From assembly GCA_023238725.1 (NCBI GenBank), contig CM041531.1, forward strand, positions 21,621,643 through 21,685,642: a stretch of DNA of 64,000 bases, written 5' to 3'. Numbering within the stretch: the stretch's first letter is position 1; every line of letters begins with the position of its first letter. The stretch comes from Scortum barcoo. Lineage: Eukaryota > Chordata > Actinopteri > Centrarchiformes > Terapontidae. Below are positions 1 to 10,929 of this stretch, piece after piece. The position numbers and the translations under genes are program-made. Below the pieces are notes generated by a model. The model saw only the letters and a program-made list of their open reading frames with translations, made no database searches and was not told where the DNA came from.

Positions 1-166
1 CATATTTCATATTTTCATTCTAGTGGTTAAAATATCACAATGAGTCTTATCTGGTAACAGTATAGATTTTTGCCCTACCCCAAAAATGACCAAAGGAGTG
101 TACTAAGTGGAAGGGGCTGCGTACGCACTAGGAGCTAAATCCCTGTTCACGTAAACTCCCCTGCAG

Positions 167-3100
167 GTCCGACACCAGCTTGTACTGCGATGATGTTGAC
201 ATCCGCTTCAGCAAGATGATGAACTCCTGCAAGGTGCTGCAGATCCGCTACGCCAGCGTTGAGCGCTTGTTGGAGAGGCTGACTGACTTGCGCTTCCTCT
301 CCATCGACTTCCTGAACACCTTCCTCCACTCTTACCGTGTCTTCACCAGCGCTGACGTAGTGCTAGACAAGCTCATTACCATCTACAAGAAGCCCATCAG
401 TGCCATCCCTGCACGGTGAGTGATCCCCTGAGTGAACTGATTCCAGGAGGTTTAATTAGGCTTTTTATGAGCTCAATGGTATGAAGCTGTCCACACCAAT
501 AATATTTTAGTTGTCAGCTAACAGAAAAAGTTTGAGGATGGCATCTTGCTGCTGTGAAACCAACTTTTATGTCTTGTTCTGCATAGTGTGCCCTCGCCTC
601 ATAGTTATAATATGAAATGTTTTGATTCTGTAGATTTATGAAAGTCTCCAGCTTTTGTTAATAAAAATGCCCGCAGCTTTGATGAGACAGTTGCAAATGT
701 ACACAGGTAGGTCACATTAGTAGGACCACCAGTTAACAGAACTTGTCAAGTAGAAATGATGGTTAGGGTTAACAATCAAAACTATAATATGTGACCTGTA
801 GTTTGGTTGGTTGGTCCACGACTTAGAATTACAATCAAATTAAACCAGAATTAAATATCGCTTTTAACTATTGGTCAAATGACGATGAATTGTTGCGTCT
901 ATTATCAGGTCAAAGTTTCAATCAACTTTGGTTTAAAACCAAATACCTGCTAAATGAATGACATCAGGCACAGCCTCAGCTGTAGTTTGAATTTAGTGTT
1001 AATCAGCAAATGTTGATGGTTAACAAGGTTAACATTATACCTGTTAGATGTTTGTTAGCATAGCATGGCTGTAGACTCATCGGCTTTGACCAAAATCACT
1101 CTCTACTCACTATTTAGTCCGCTACACAGTGAGTTTGCCATTTTGTAGTGCTGTCCAAATGTAAAGTGAGAATTATTATACTCTATATAGTGGACTCCAA
1201 GTATGCCACAATGTACTTATGAAAAGTAGTGTACAACCAAGCCCTACATACCATCATGTGCTGAAAGATAAATGGCAAACAGACAAGAAAAGAAAGTGGA
1301 AGCTGTGCACCAAAACATAACTGGCCATAATTTGGGAAAATATGCTCAGTATAAATGTATTATCACAAAAAATGCATGCTGGTATTTATTTTGGGTGATC
1401 CACCAGCTGACATTGATTAGGCATGTTTTATTTGTGCGACACCAATTATGTGAATAATAAGAGAAAATGAGCCGATATACACCTCTACATAGAACTCCCT
1501 ACATAGTTAGTAGGGAGGGAATGATTTCAGACACAATATGTCAGCATTGGACAATTAACCGAGTCACATAAAGTGTGATCAAACTGATGCACAAACTACA
1601 GTGCATCAAAAAACTGCAAAATTAACAACTAGGTTACTTCAGAGCTACCATAGTCCCCCCCCCGAAGTGTTTCTATGATTTTATATATCCCTGCATATCT
1701 CTGTTAGAGTTTAGGCCGGACACTTTTAAACAGCAGCTCTAAAATGGTTTGTTACATTAAGCTCCTCTGAGGACCTCAGTGTGAGGCCAATCCCTGTAGC
1801 AATCCCTGTGATGACTGAAAAAGGAACAAAGTTTGAAATTTCCACATATTTTCTCCTGAGGATGCGGCAACAGTGCTGTAATGGTGCAGTGGAAAGGTGG
1901 GACTTCCCCGGGTGTCTGGGTTTGTCTTTGCTTTCACGTGGACTGTCTGTAAGCAGCCCGTCATGCTATCATAGCCTGGTCCAGGTGAGAAGGGACTAAA
2001 GGGAAGGCAGCGAGAGGTCACACCGACACATCCACCGCTCTGTCTTCTGTCCACTGTCGCAGTTAATTGGGTCCTGCGTCCACCCACCTCTCCCCCAAAC
2101 CCCTCCTCCTCTTCTCGTTCCTCTCTTTACCTTTTTCCGTTCTCTCACTTTTATTTTTCTTTCCACAAGTCTGACCATTCCTCTCTCCGCTGCACTGTCA
2201 CCATGGCAACCCTTCACTCTGCTGCAGGACCCCACCCTCTCCCGCTCTCCACGTCTTCTCCTTCCCTCCCTCCCCCTCTCTCCCTTTCTCCCATCATCTG
2301 CAGCGGCTCTACGGTATTAAATATTGATGGTGGTGTTTTGCACCCAGACCCTGCTCCCCTCTCCTCCTCTCCCCTCCTCCCTCCTTCTTTTAGCCTTACT
2401 CCCCTCTCTCCTCTCCTGCTAAATTATCTCCTCTAGTCTTTCCTGCCTCACTCGTGTCCTTTTTTGACTCTCCACGTTGCTTTCCGCGCTTTGTCTTTTT
2501 CATTTACTTTTTGACTCCCTGTTCTCTCCCTCTCCTTTCCTCTATCCTTCCCATCGTTGCTCCTCTTCATCTCCTTTCTTTTACTGTTTTGCAGATTTAG
2601 GTGAGGAGACACAACATGGCTGCAGCTCACACCATACAGGGCTGGAGGCTTCCCATTCGCCCACTCTCAGCCAGCAGCCTTCGCTGTGGTGGAATCCATA
2701 TCCACTATGTAGCTCCTCGTTCGCCCCTCCCTCCCTCTCTCCCTCTCTCTTTTTGCCCCTGCTTTTTTTTTTTTTTTTTTTGCACTGCACCTCTGTGTCT
2801 TTCTCCCACTTTCCCTCTCCGTCTCTCTCTGGCTCCCCTTTTCTCTTGGTTTCTCTTTCCCCATGTCTCTGTGGGCCTCCCCTGGGCTGGTTGCTGTTGG
2901 CAGCACCCGTGCCTCCCACACTGTCACTTGACATGCTATTTATAGGCCTTCAGAGGGGGTGGCTCTCAGTGCAAGGAGGATGCTGTCTTAAACAATGTAG
3001 CTTAAATAAAAGAGGCAGGAGCTCCCGAAGAGCCCTGTGGTTAATGTGTTCCCTCTGTGCTTCTGTGTACAGACAGTGCACCATGCACCCCCATTATCAC

Positions 3101-6100
3101 CATTTCGCCCCTTTCCCCCCTCTCCTATTGAGGTCACTGGGAATAATTACCACAAATCCAAAAAGTGTTGTTTTTTAGTAGCGGGAGATGCTCCTCTTAA
3201 TGTTCACCCTTCTTTTCTCTCACCCATCCCTCCTTTGGCATCTCCCTCATTCCCTTCTTTCTCGCAGTTCTTTGGAGCTTTTCTTTGCCAGCAGTCAGAA
3301 CAACAAACTCCTCTACGGTGAACCACCCACGTCGCCACGTGCCAGCCGCAAGTTCTCCTCCCCTCCTCCTCTCTCCATCACCAAGACGTCCTCTCCCAAC
3401 CGCCGTCGCAAGCTCTCACTCAACATCCCCATCATCACGGGGGGCAAAGCCCTGGACCTGGCTGCACTCAGCTGTTCTCCCAATGGCTATGCAAGCATGC
3501 ACTCCACCATGTCACCCTTCAGTAAGACCACCCTCGACATCAACAAGCTCTACGTGTCCAGCACCATGGCCAGCAAAATCCCAGACGAGGGAGAGTCCAA
3601 AGCCGAAGGCAAGGCCGAGGAGTCTGTCCTCAACAAGCAAGGTCAGAATCTCTGTCTGAGGGATTCGGCTCAGTTTTAATGGGCTTCACGTGTACTGTGC
3701 TCCACTGTCATGCTCGTACTGCTCATAATAGACCAACTTTTACTCTCTATCCAAGGTTGTATAATGTAGATTTTGCGTCTGTAAAAGGTCTAAAGAGCAA
3801 TATAACCCTCTGAACCTCCTTCTAACAGCATACATCCAAGTGGCCATGTGTTGACTGTTTCCAAAGTTATAATCAGACATGGGCCTTGGAGTTTCCTTAC
3901 TTTTTCTGAAATGATTTTCCCCAGTCTCACACTTTTCCCAGTCCAACCTGACAGTTACATTTCTTCTTTGCTGTCTTTTTTTTCTTTTTTTTGATTTTGA
4001 AACACTTTTACTCTGTCCAGATATGTCTGTGAGAGAGGAATGTGACGAGGACCCAAGCCAGAGCGACGAAACAGAAGCAGAAATGTCTCCTCCCAAGTCA
4101 CCGTCAACCCCCAAGAACGTCAAGTCCAAAAACTCTGGTACAGTATGAATCTGTCTCTCCGTCACTGTTTTGGGACCCACCATTGTTTAAGCCGTTCTAT
4201 ATCCGAGACCCTTTTATAACGTCTTGTGGTCTACTTTTGAATCCCAACCCACCAGTTAAAAAACAAATGAGTTGGCAAGAATGTTAAGTAACTTGGCAAG
4301 AGTAGAAGTGCTGGCAAACCACAGTAGCTTAGTGCTTAGTGCTGGTGACATACAGTTCTTTCCAGTGGAGTGCCTTGGCGAATTTGAATATGACAAAATA
4401 AAATCAATAATAATAGATCATGTCAGTACCAGAAACCATTGGTAACATGAGGCACATTTAACAGCCCTGCTTTTCATGTTACACCCTCTATGAGCACTTG
4501 AGTGAATAATTCCTGGCAGATTGCACGACTTGTCAGGGAACCAGATAATATGAAGTGAGCAGTCAAACTGAAATGAAATCAGATTTTAAAAGAGCAATTG
4601 TCCAGTGAAAATGCACCAAAACTGCTGTCGCAGACTTGAGATTACAGAACAGGCAGGATATTTCCTGGTATTTAGAGTGAAGCTTGGGCGGCACAGTGGT
4701 GTGGTGGTTAGCACTGTTGCCTCACAGCAAGAGGGTTCTGGGTTCAATCCCCAGTTGAGGCAGGCCCTTCTGTGTGGAGTTTGCATGTTCTCCCTGTGCC
4801 TGCATGGGTTCTCTCTGGGTACTCCAGCTTCCTCCCACAATCCAAAGACATGCAGGTTAGGTTAATTGATAAGTCTAAGTAAATTGCCCCTAAAATTGTC
4901 CCTAGGTATGTGAATGTGAGTGTGAGAATGGTTGTCTGTCTTCAGTGTTAGCCCTGCAACATGACTGATTGGTGTCCAGTCCAGGGTGTACCCCTGCCTC
5001 TTGCCCAAAGATAGCTGGGACAGGCTCCAGCACCCTGCAACCCTGTGATCTCAGGATAAGCAGGTTAGGAGATGGATGGATGGATAGAGTCGAGCTTAAA
5101 GCAATAGTTTCATTTTAGGAAATACACATATTCACTCTTCATTCTTGCTGAGAGTTAAATAAAAAGAGCGATACCTGATACTGCGTGATAATAAAAAGTT
5201 ACTGGCGCTTGCTGGTTATTTTAGCTTAACATAAAAACTGGAAATAGGGGGAAACAGCTAGCTTGGCTCTGTTCAGAGGTAAGAAAATTCACCTGCCAGC
5301 ACCTCCCCTTTTACCAATCTCTGTTCTAAGCTAAGTGGTTGTTGCTGTACAGTTCTTCCTGTACAGACGCGAGAGTGGTGTTGATCCCTTTCTCTGCCAG
5401 GCACTGAATAAGCGTATTTCACAAAATGTCGAACTATTGCTTTGATACATTTGAATCACTCAACTTTGCACATTTCTCTGAGTCACACAGACACCTTATT
5501 CCTCTGAAGAGTAAACAATTCAGATACTGAGAAAAAATATTCCATCACCTGTCATTGTCGCATGATGTTTACAAGGCACCTTTAATAGTTTGGCTCAGTA
5601 ATATCAAAGGCAGCATAAGGTGCCATTTTTACCATCCAGCAGCGTCACACTGTGCGTGTGAGAAGTGCAAAGAGGTTGAGATGAGAGGAGTAATTCATGG
5701 AGCTATATAAACCCCGCTACAGTAGATCATATAGAAAACTTTTTTTTTTTTTCAGAAAATGACAAGCGTAACTACAGCCAAATAAGGTCTTGATAAAAAC
5801 CACCCACAGCCTCCTGGCCCTCCCCGTACCGCGCAGAGAGGGAGCATCCACCCCGTAGGTAGTCAGGCACAATTCATCCCCAGTGTGTTCTCTTCCCACG
5901 GTGCTGGATACAAGGGAAGCCAGTGCCTTGTGTGAGTAGGTGGAAGGAACCTTGTACCTTGTACCTTAGCAACGATGTGCATGTTCTTCTATACCACCCC
6001 CGGCTAAACGGAGGAAGACAGGGAGGAAGGGAGGGAGGCAACGAGGCAGACACAGCGGAGTGTACACCGTCACTGGCACGAGCTGCAGGACGCACTGTGC

Positions 6101-9100
6101 TGGGCCGGTTTTAGCTCTCCGTTGCCCTCCACTGGTCAGCAACTTTGTTTCATTAGACACAAGTATAGTCCATCTTCAGCGCTTCACAGAAAGAACCAAA
6201 CCACCTTCAGTCGCTTAGCTGGCAATTTTCCTCTCAGCCTAATCCTGTGAGATCTGCACTGAAAGGGTTGCAGTCTTCATGAATGTTCTCAATTTAGTGA
6301 AAGTGTCCTTTAACCTTTTGATAACAATAATGAAGGGTAATTGAGGATTTTATCCTTCAAATATATCTGTTTTGTATCCCTCCCTGTAGAGTTTTCCCTG
6401 TTCTCCTTCAACAATGGCATGGTGGTGTCATCTTGCCGGGAGCTGGACAATAACCGCAGTGCCCTTTCTGCCGCTTCGGCCTTCGCCATCGCCACCGCTG
6501 GTGCCAACGAAGGCACTCCAACCAAGGAGAAGTACCGTCGCATGTCGCTAGCCAGCACAGGTCAGCACACATGAGGGGGTGATGCTTCTACTGACCAATC
6601 AAAAGGCTTGTTGAGGACTATCAGGGGGTTCTCTGTGTCTTTTATTGTCATTTAGGTATTATGGAGTGAAAAGTGATGTACTGTAATCTGATTAAAATCT
6701 AGTATGACCCCCACAGAAAACTAATTGATCAGATAATAGATGAGTTTTTTTAAAACAGTTCATATCTCTTTGGATTATTTAGATTATCTGTCATTGTGAC
6801 ATATTTTTAATGTCATCATTTGCATTAGTTCATCCAAAGATTTATGCCATGTTTTCAGTATTTCATTGATATGGGGTTTCTTTTTTAACTGTTTTTATAG
6901 TCACTATTGTATTAAGAAACAAATTGATGATTTTATCAATACAATGTGTTTTTCTATCTTTCTTTCACCAATTTAATTGACGGTGATTGTTGCTCTAAAT
7001 GTTGCAAAGCTGTAATGAAAATCTAACAACCATTGATCACCTTTTCTGGGAAAGAATTCCCTTACTTAAATGTCTTGTATAGTTAATGCTTTTTTTCTAC
7101 ACACCACATGCCCAATTTAAAGTAAAGTTAGGTAATATTAAAAAACAAATGAGGGGGATACAAATATGATTCTGGTTAAGACTTCAAAAACATTTGAAAT
7201 GTATGAACATTCACTTTAATAATGTTTGATGAGTTGACAGTTTAGCTTCCTCTGTTTGTAGAAGAAAAATAACACAACATAAAGAAAACAACAAATTAAA
7301 TAATTCACACAAATCCCACAGCTAGTTTCTCTGCACTGGAAGAATTTGCTTGGCTGTAACTTTCCTAAACCTGGTTCCAGGTTTTCCTACAGACCAGAGG
7401 AACGGGGACAAAGAGTTTGTTATCAGAAGAGCTGCCACAAACAGAGTCCTGAATGTGCTGCGTCACTGGGTCTCCAAACACTCGCAGGTACACCTCTCCC
7501 TCTATCATTTTTCTTTTTTATTCCGATCTTTTCATGCCTTCTCAGAAGAAAAACAACACTCCTGTAATGACTCTGCTGTTGTTCCTGTGTTGGTCCTCAG
7601 GACTTTGAGCTGAACACAGAGCTGAAGATGCGGGTAATTGGCTTCCTGGAGGAGGTGATGCATGACCCAGAGCTCCTGACACAGGAAAGAAAGGCAGCTG
7701 CCAACATTATCAGGTTGGTTTCCTGTTACAGTGCCATTGCTTGATCGCACATATGGTCATACGTAACACATCTGTTTGTAGAAAAGAAGAAGAAAGAAAA
7801 ACAGGAACTGGAGATAAAATTAATCAGTCCAGGTCCTGAGTCCTAAATCTAGAGTGTTTAAATTTACTGGACACTGGCAGTGGAGTGACAGAAAGAGGAA
7901 ACTTTTCACCCTCTTTTTTCTGAGCAGCAGTTTGTGATCATCCTTGAAATATCTTCTGCTCTTATGTGGAAGAACAGATTTTCATATCTGGAGTAAAATC
8001 ACCAGTGTGGTGTGTGATCTAACCAAACTGTAAGCATTTAATATTGCCGCTAAGAATGATCAACCTGTGAAGCTGAAGCCAAAAGCGCCTGTAACCCAAA
8101 CTGAACAAAATAAAAGAAATGAACAGCCATTGTACTGTGTTAGGACACTTTGGGTGACACTTTTAAGTGAAATCCATTTATGTCCGTTAAGGTCAAAACT
8201 GTCAAATAGTTGACTGTACTGACTTTAATCTTTTTGTAGGACTCTCACTCAGGAGGATCCTGGAGACAACCAGGTCACCCTGGAAGAGATCACACAAATG
8301 GTGAGAGAAAGATGACAAAAGCCTTTGCAGTAAAAAAAAAAAAAAAAAAACCTTTTACTTCTTGAAATTACTGGGTGTCCTGTAGAAATGATTTATGCTT
8401 TAGTACTGATAATGCTTTTCATTGTGTTTGTGTGTGTGTGTGTGTGCGTCAGGCCATGGAGGACTCTAAGACTGAGCCATTTGAGAACCACTCTGCCTTG
8501 GAGATAGCTGAGCAACTCACACTGCTGGACCACCTGGTCTTCAAGGTCATCCCATACGAGTGAGTACACATGTGCTCAGACACACAAACACAGGCACTGA
8601 ATGCTGGTGTGCTTTTTATTGTTGGTTATTTGAAAATGAAAATATTTTTTTCTGCAGGGAATTCTTTGGTCAAGGCTGGATGAAGAACGACAAGAATGAG
8701 CGAACTCCATACATTATGAAAACAACCAAACATTTCAACGATGTATGTGTTTACTTGTGTTTACTCTGGTGTTATTAAGAAAGAAAGAAAGATAGATAGA
8801 CAGACAGACAGGCATTATCACCATGTATTTTTCTCTTACCTTCTCAGATCAGCAACAGGATCGCCACTGAGATCCTGCACTGGGACGACGTCAACATGCG
8901 AGTGGCAGTAATTGAGAAATGGGTGGCAGTGGCCGACATCTGCCGCTGCCTCCACAACTACAACGCCATGCTGGAGATCACGTCCTCTCTCAACCGCAGC
9001 TCCATCTTCCGCCTGAAGAAGACCTGGCTCAAAGTCTCCAAGCAGGTATCTGTCATTTGAACATGTTTCTTAAGCAGTGAAGTTGATCCAATATCTCAGG

Positions 9101-10929
9101 GGAGTTTAATATTTTCAAGTTTTAGCTGAGTTGACTTTATTTTTGGTTTAGATGGGCCAGGCAACTTAACATCACCTAAAGGAAGAATTGGCCATTTAAG
9201 AAATGAGCTTGTTTGCTCTCTTGCCAAGCATTAGTTGAGAAGATTGATACAACTGGCATGTTTTGTACATTTAATATAAGGCTTTCTGGATGCAGTGACT
9301 TCCTGGAGTTTTGTCACTGTGGGGTTATCAGGCAACCAGAGGAGACTCCAGGAAGTCACTGCTTGTAGCCAAAAAATAGTTCCAGTTCATAACTCACAAC
9401 TAGAACATATCCCATTTACACTTAGTAATGATGTGTAACTTGTTAATCTATGAGCTTTAGTGGTGCAGATAGGCCCATTTTTTTCACCTTTAGTTAGAGT
9501 GAGGCCAGCTGTTCCCCCCGTTTCCAGTTAAACTAAGCTAATTGGTTTACAGACGTAAAAATTGTGTCAATCTTCTTATCTAACTCTTTGCTATAAAGTT
9601 GCTAAGCATATTTTCCCAAAATTTTGACCTACACCTTTGAGATTTTTTCTTTCAGCCATATTGAACATTTCAAAGTTGTATCAAAAGTCAAACAGGACAA
9701 GTCAAACAAAAGGAAGACAACATGCTATCTCTCATCAGAAAAGGCTGATAATGTTGCAATAAGAGTATTGCTTTCATCCATTTTCCAGACAAAGACTGTG
9801 ATCGACAAGTTACAGAAGCTGGTGTCGTCAGAGGGACGGTTCAAAAACCTCAGAGAGGCTCTGAAGAAGTAAGTGTCTAGCTGGACACTGTGGTGTTTAT
9901 ATATATGCTTCCCTCTATGTTTGTGTTGTGTGTTTTTAAATCTGACTCACCTTTTGTCCTCAGCTGTGACCCTCCCTGTGTCCCTTACCTGGGAATGTAC
10001 CTGACTGACCTGGCCTTCATCGAGGAGGGAACACCCAACTACACCGAGGATAACCTGGTCAACTTCTCCAAGATGAGAATGGTAAAGAACACCAGTGTGC
10101 CTGAGTACATACAACAACATACACTCTGTATTGTTTCTGGTTTGAATCTCTGAAATTCAGTCTTCATCTTCATTTTAATTGAATCTGTCTCCAGATATCT
10201 CACATCATTAGAGAGATACGCCAGTTTCAGCAAACGGCTTACAAGATTGATTATCAACCAAAGGTGAGGTTATTGTCAATCTGTGTATTTGATACTTTTT
10301 CAAGAGCTACAGACTTTGATCACTTGTTTGGAGGTATTACTTCAGCTTCTCTAACAGTATAAACCTGTATTGTTGAGTTAAAGCTATTTTGCATATCAGT
10401 ACTCATTAATGGCCACTTGAGAATCTTTTCAAGATAACATGTAAAACATCAGCAAATGTATTTTATATTTTTCTATTTAACCTGAAGAAAGTGGCTGCAA
10501 AGTAGCAGGCAAGAGCAATATAGTCATGTGGTTTCTCAGTGGGTTATTTCCATTACCATAATAATTTATTTTCAGTTTACATTTCTGTAATTTGTTCCAG
10601 ATATGTATGTCAGTTTGGGACAATCCTTTGAATTTTTTTAGCTCGTCACATTTGGGAACCAAGCTGAGCTAAATTCACTTAAGCAAGTGAATTTAGCAAT
10701 GTTGGCCAACATAACTGCTAGAACTCATCATGGGAAAAATGTTGTATATTTTCTCTTTATTTACACGCTGTCATTCAACAACAACAACAACAAAAAGTTG
10801 AACACACTGTTTTGTCTGTGCTTATTGTTGCTGTAGGTTGCAAAGTACTTGCTGGACAGCAGTACAGCACTGGATGAGGAGAGCCTGTATGAAGCGTCTC
10901 TGAGAATTGAGCCCAAAACTTCATCATGA
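167..10929 (+). CDS. rasgrf1: Ras-specific guanine nucleotide-releasing factor 1, 3' part (14 exons)
   Basis: Exchange factor that loads GTP onto Ras (and Rac through an upstream DH domain outside this window) in response to calcium. Exons, all GT-AG and phase-consistent: 167-415, 3268-3641, 4021-4137, 6390-6560, 7381-7487, 7601-7713, 8240-8300, 8453-8559, 8658-8742, 8848-9045, 9789-9868, 9964-10081, 10195-10263, 10837-10929 (stop TGA). About 646 codons are visible. The first exon is the REM/RasGEF_N region (ASVERLLERLTDLRF). A Ser/Pro-rich linker follows (SPPPLSITKTSSPNRRRKLS), then an acidic stretch, then the Cdc25 catalytic domain from about 7381 to the stop (ALEIAEQLTLLDHLVF, NERTPYIMKTTKHFND, KWVAVADICRCLHNYN, VPYLGMYLTDLAFIEEGTPN). 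RASGRF1 is preferred over RASGRF2 from the linker (SLNIPIITGGKALDLAALSC) and from ctsh next door. The 5' end lies outside the window. Introns not described separately (for example 6561-7380 and 10264-10836) show nothing recognisable. Confidence 0.95.
872..1082 (-). repeat. Dispersed fish repeat, copy 1 (TTAGCATG-type, unclassified)
   Basis: The reverse complement contains the ordered motifs ACATTTGCTGATTA, ACAGCTGAGGCTG, GGTATTTGGT and ACTTTGACCTGA. The same string of motifs occurs in order at 61811-62081, and the downstream half of the family at 45527-45835. It lies in the rasgrf1 intron after the first visible exon. The family name is not known to me; it is non-coding and common in teleost introns. 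Confidence 0.6.
1086..1545. repeat. Possible non-autonomous DNA element (CACTATATAGTG-type)
   Basis: The stretch starts with CTACTCACTATTTAGTCC, contains TACTCTATATAGTGGACTCC, and ends with CTACATAGTTAGTAGGGAGG followed by a tail whose reverse complement reads GTGTCTGAAATCATTCC. These resemble the ends of a short palindromic fish repeat. No coding capacity. The boundaries are approximate, and the call rests on recalled similarity. Confidence 0.35.
2040..2880. repeat. Long pyrimidine-rich (CT) low-complexity tract in rasgrf1 intron
   Basis: The plus strand is dominated by C and T for roughly 800 bases (CTCCCTCC, CTCTCTCC blocks) with a run of about 20 T near 2763-2782. Long ORFs here on both strands are composition artefacts. 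A purine-pyrimidine strand bias of this length can form triplex structures, but nothing in the sequence proves function. It precedes the acceptor of the exon at 3268 by about 400 bases. Confidence 0.7.
4686..5085 (+). mobile_element. tRNA-like SINE with GATG tail
   Basis: It begins GGGCGGCACAGTGGTGTGG, with a tRNA-like TGGTTAGCAC segment and a clear pol III B-box-like GGTTCAATCC at 4741-4750. The body follows (TTTGCATGTTCTCCCTGTGC, CTTCCTCCCACAATCCAAAG), then GGATAAGCAGGTTAGGAGAT and tandem GATG units. That tail is like the end of RTE/Rex3 LINEs, which would explain its mobilisation in trans. Flanks AGAGTGAAGCTT (4674-4685) and AGAGTCGAGCTT (5086-5097) look like a 12-bp target-site duplication with two mismatches. 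The exact family name is not assigned. Confidence 0.75.
5098..5443 (+). mobile_element. Inverted-repeat (MITE-like) element, copy 1
   Basis: The left end reads AAAGCAATAGTTTCATTTTA then GGAAATACACATATTCACTC. The right end, read in reverse complement, is AAAGCAATAGTTCGACATTT followed by TGTGAAATACGCTTATTCAG. The element is therefore a terminal-inverted-repeat element with arms of about 45 bp. Inside are AACTGGAAATAGGGGGAAAC and AGCTAGCTTGGCTCTGTTC, shared in degraded form with 9181-9630. It directly abuts the SINE at 4686-5085. No coding capacity; a non-autonomous DNA transposon is the likely class. Confidence 0.65.
5444..6389. other. rasgrf1 intron remainder, nothing recognised
   Basis: The second half of the intron between the exons ending 4137 and starting 6390. 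There is a T run near 5741-5752 and a GC-richer patch at about 5780-6130, but I found no exon that keeps the reading frame and no repeat I recognise. Confidence 0.5.
8424..8448 (+). repeat. (TG)n microsatellite inside a 3' splice site
   Basis: TG/GT dinucleotides run almost up to the acceptor, which reads GCGTCAG at 8446-8452, before the rasgrf1 exon at 8453. The normal polypyrimidine tract is nearly absent. Confidence 0.85.
8777..8811 (+). repeat. Compound tetranucleotide microsatellite (AAGA/GATA/GACA)
   Basis: Consecutive AAGA, GATA and GACA units in the short intron between the rasgrf1 exons ending 8742 and starting 8848. They stop about 35 bases before the acceptor. Confidence 0.8.
9181..9630. 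mobile_element. Inverted-repeat (foldback) element, copy 2
   Basis: A larger relative of 5098-5443. The centre is a perfect 17-bp inverted repeat, GCAGTGACTTCCTGGAG at 9292-9308 and its complement at 9346-9362, with a 37-base loop. The outer arms also mirror each other: the left holds TTGCCAAGCATTAGTTGAGA, and the right end in reverse complement reads CAAAATTTTGGGAAAATATG then AGTTAGATAAGAAGATTGA. It fills most of the intron before the rasgrf1 exon at 9789. Non-coding. Confidence 0.65.

Noticed and set aside
2477..3178. 233-codon plus-strand open frame
   Set aside because: It lies in a CT-rich low-complexity tract with Ser/Pro/Leu/Phe composition, and long frames also exist on the opposite strand. 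There is no family resemblance.
5780..6130. GC-richer patch in a rasgrf1 intron considered as an exon or CpG promoter
   Set aside because: No frame joins the flanking phase-1 exons with proper splice sites, and CpG density is modest.
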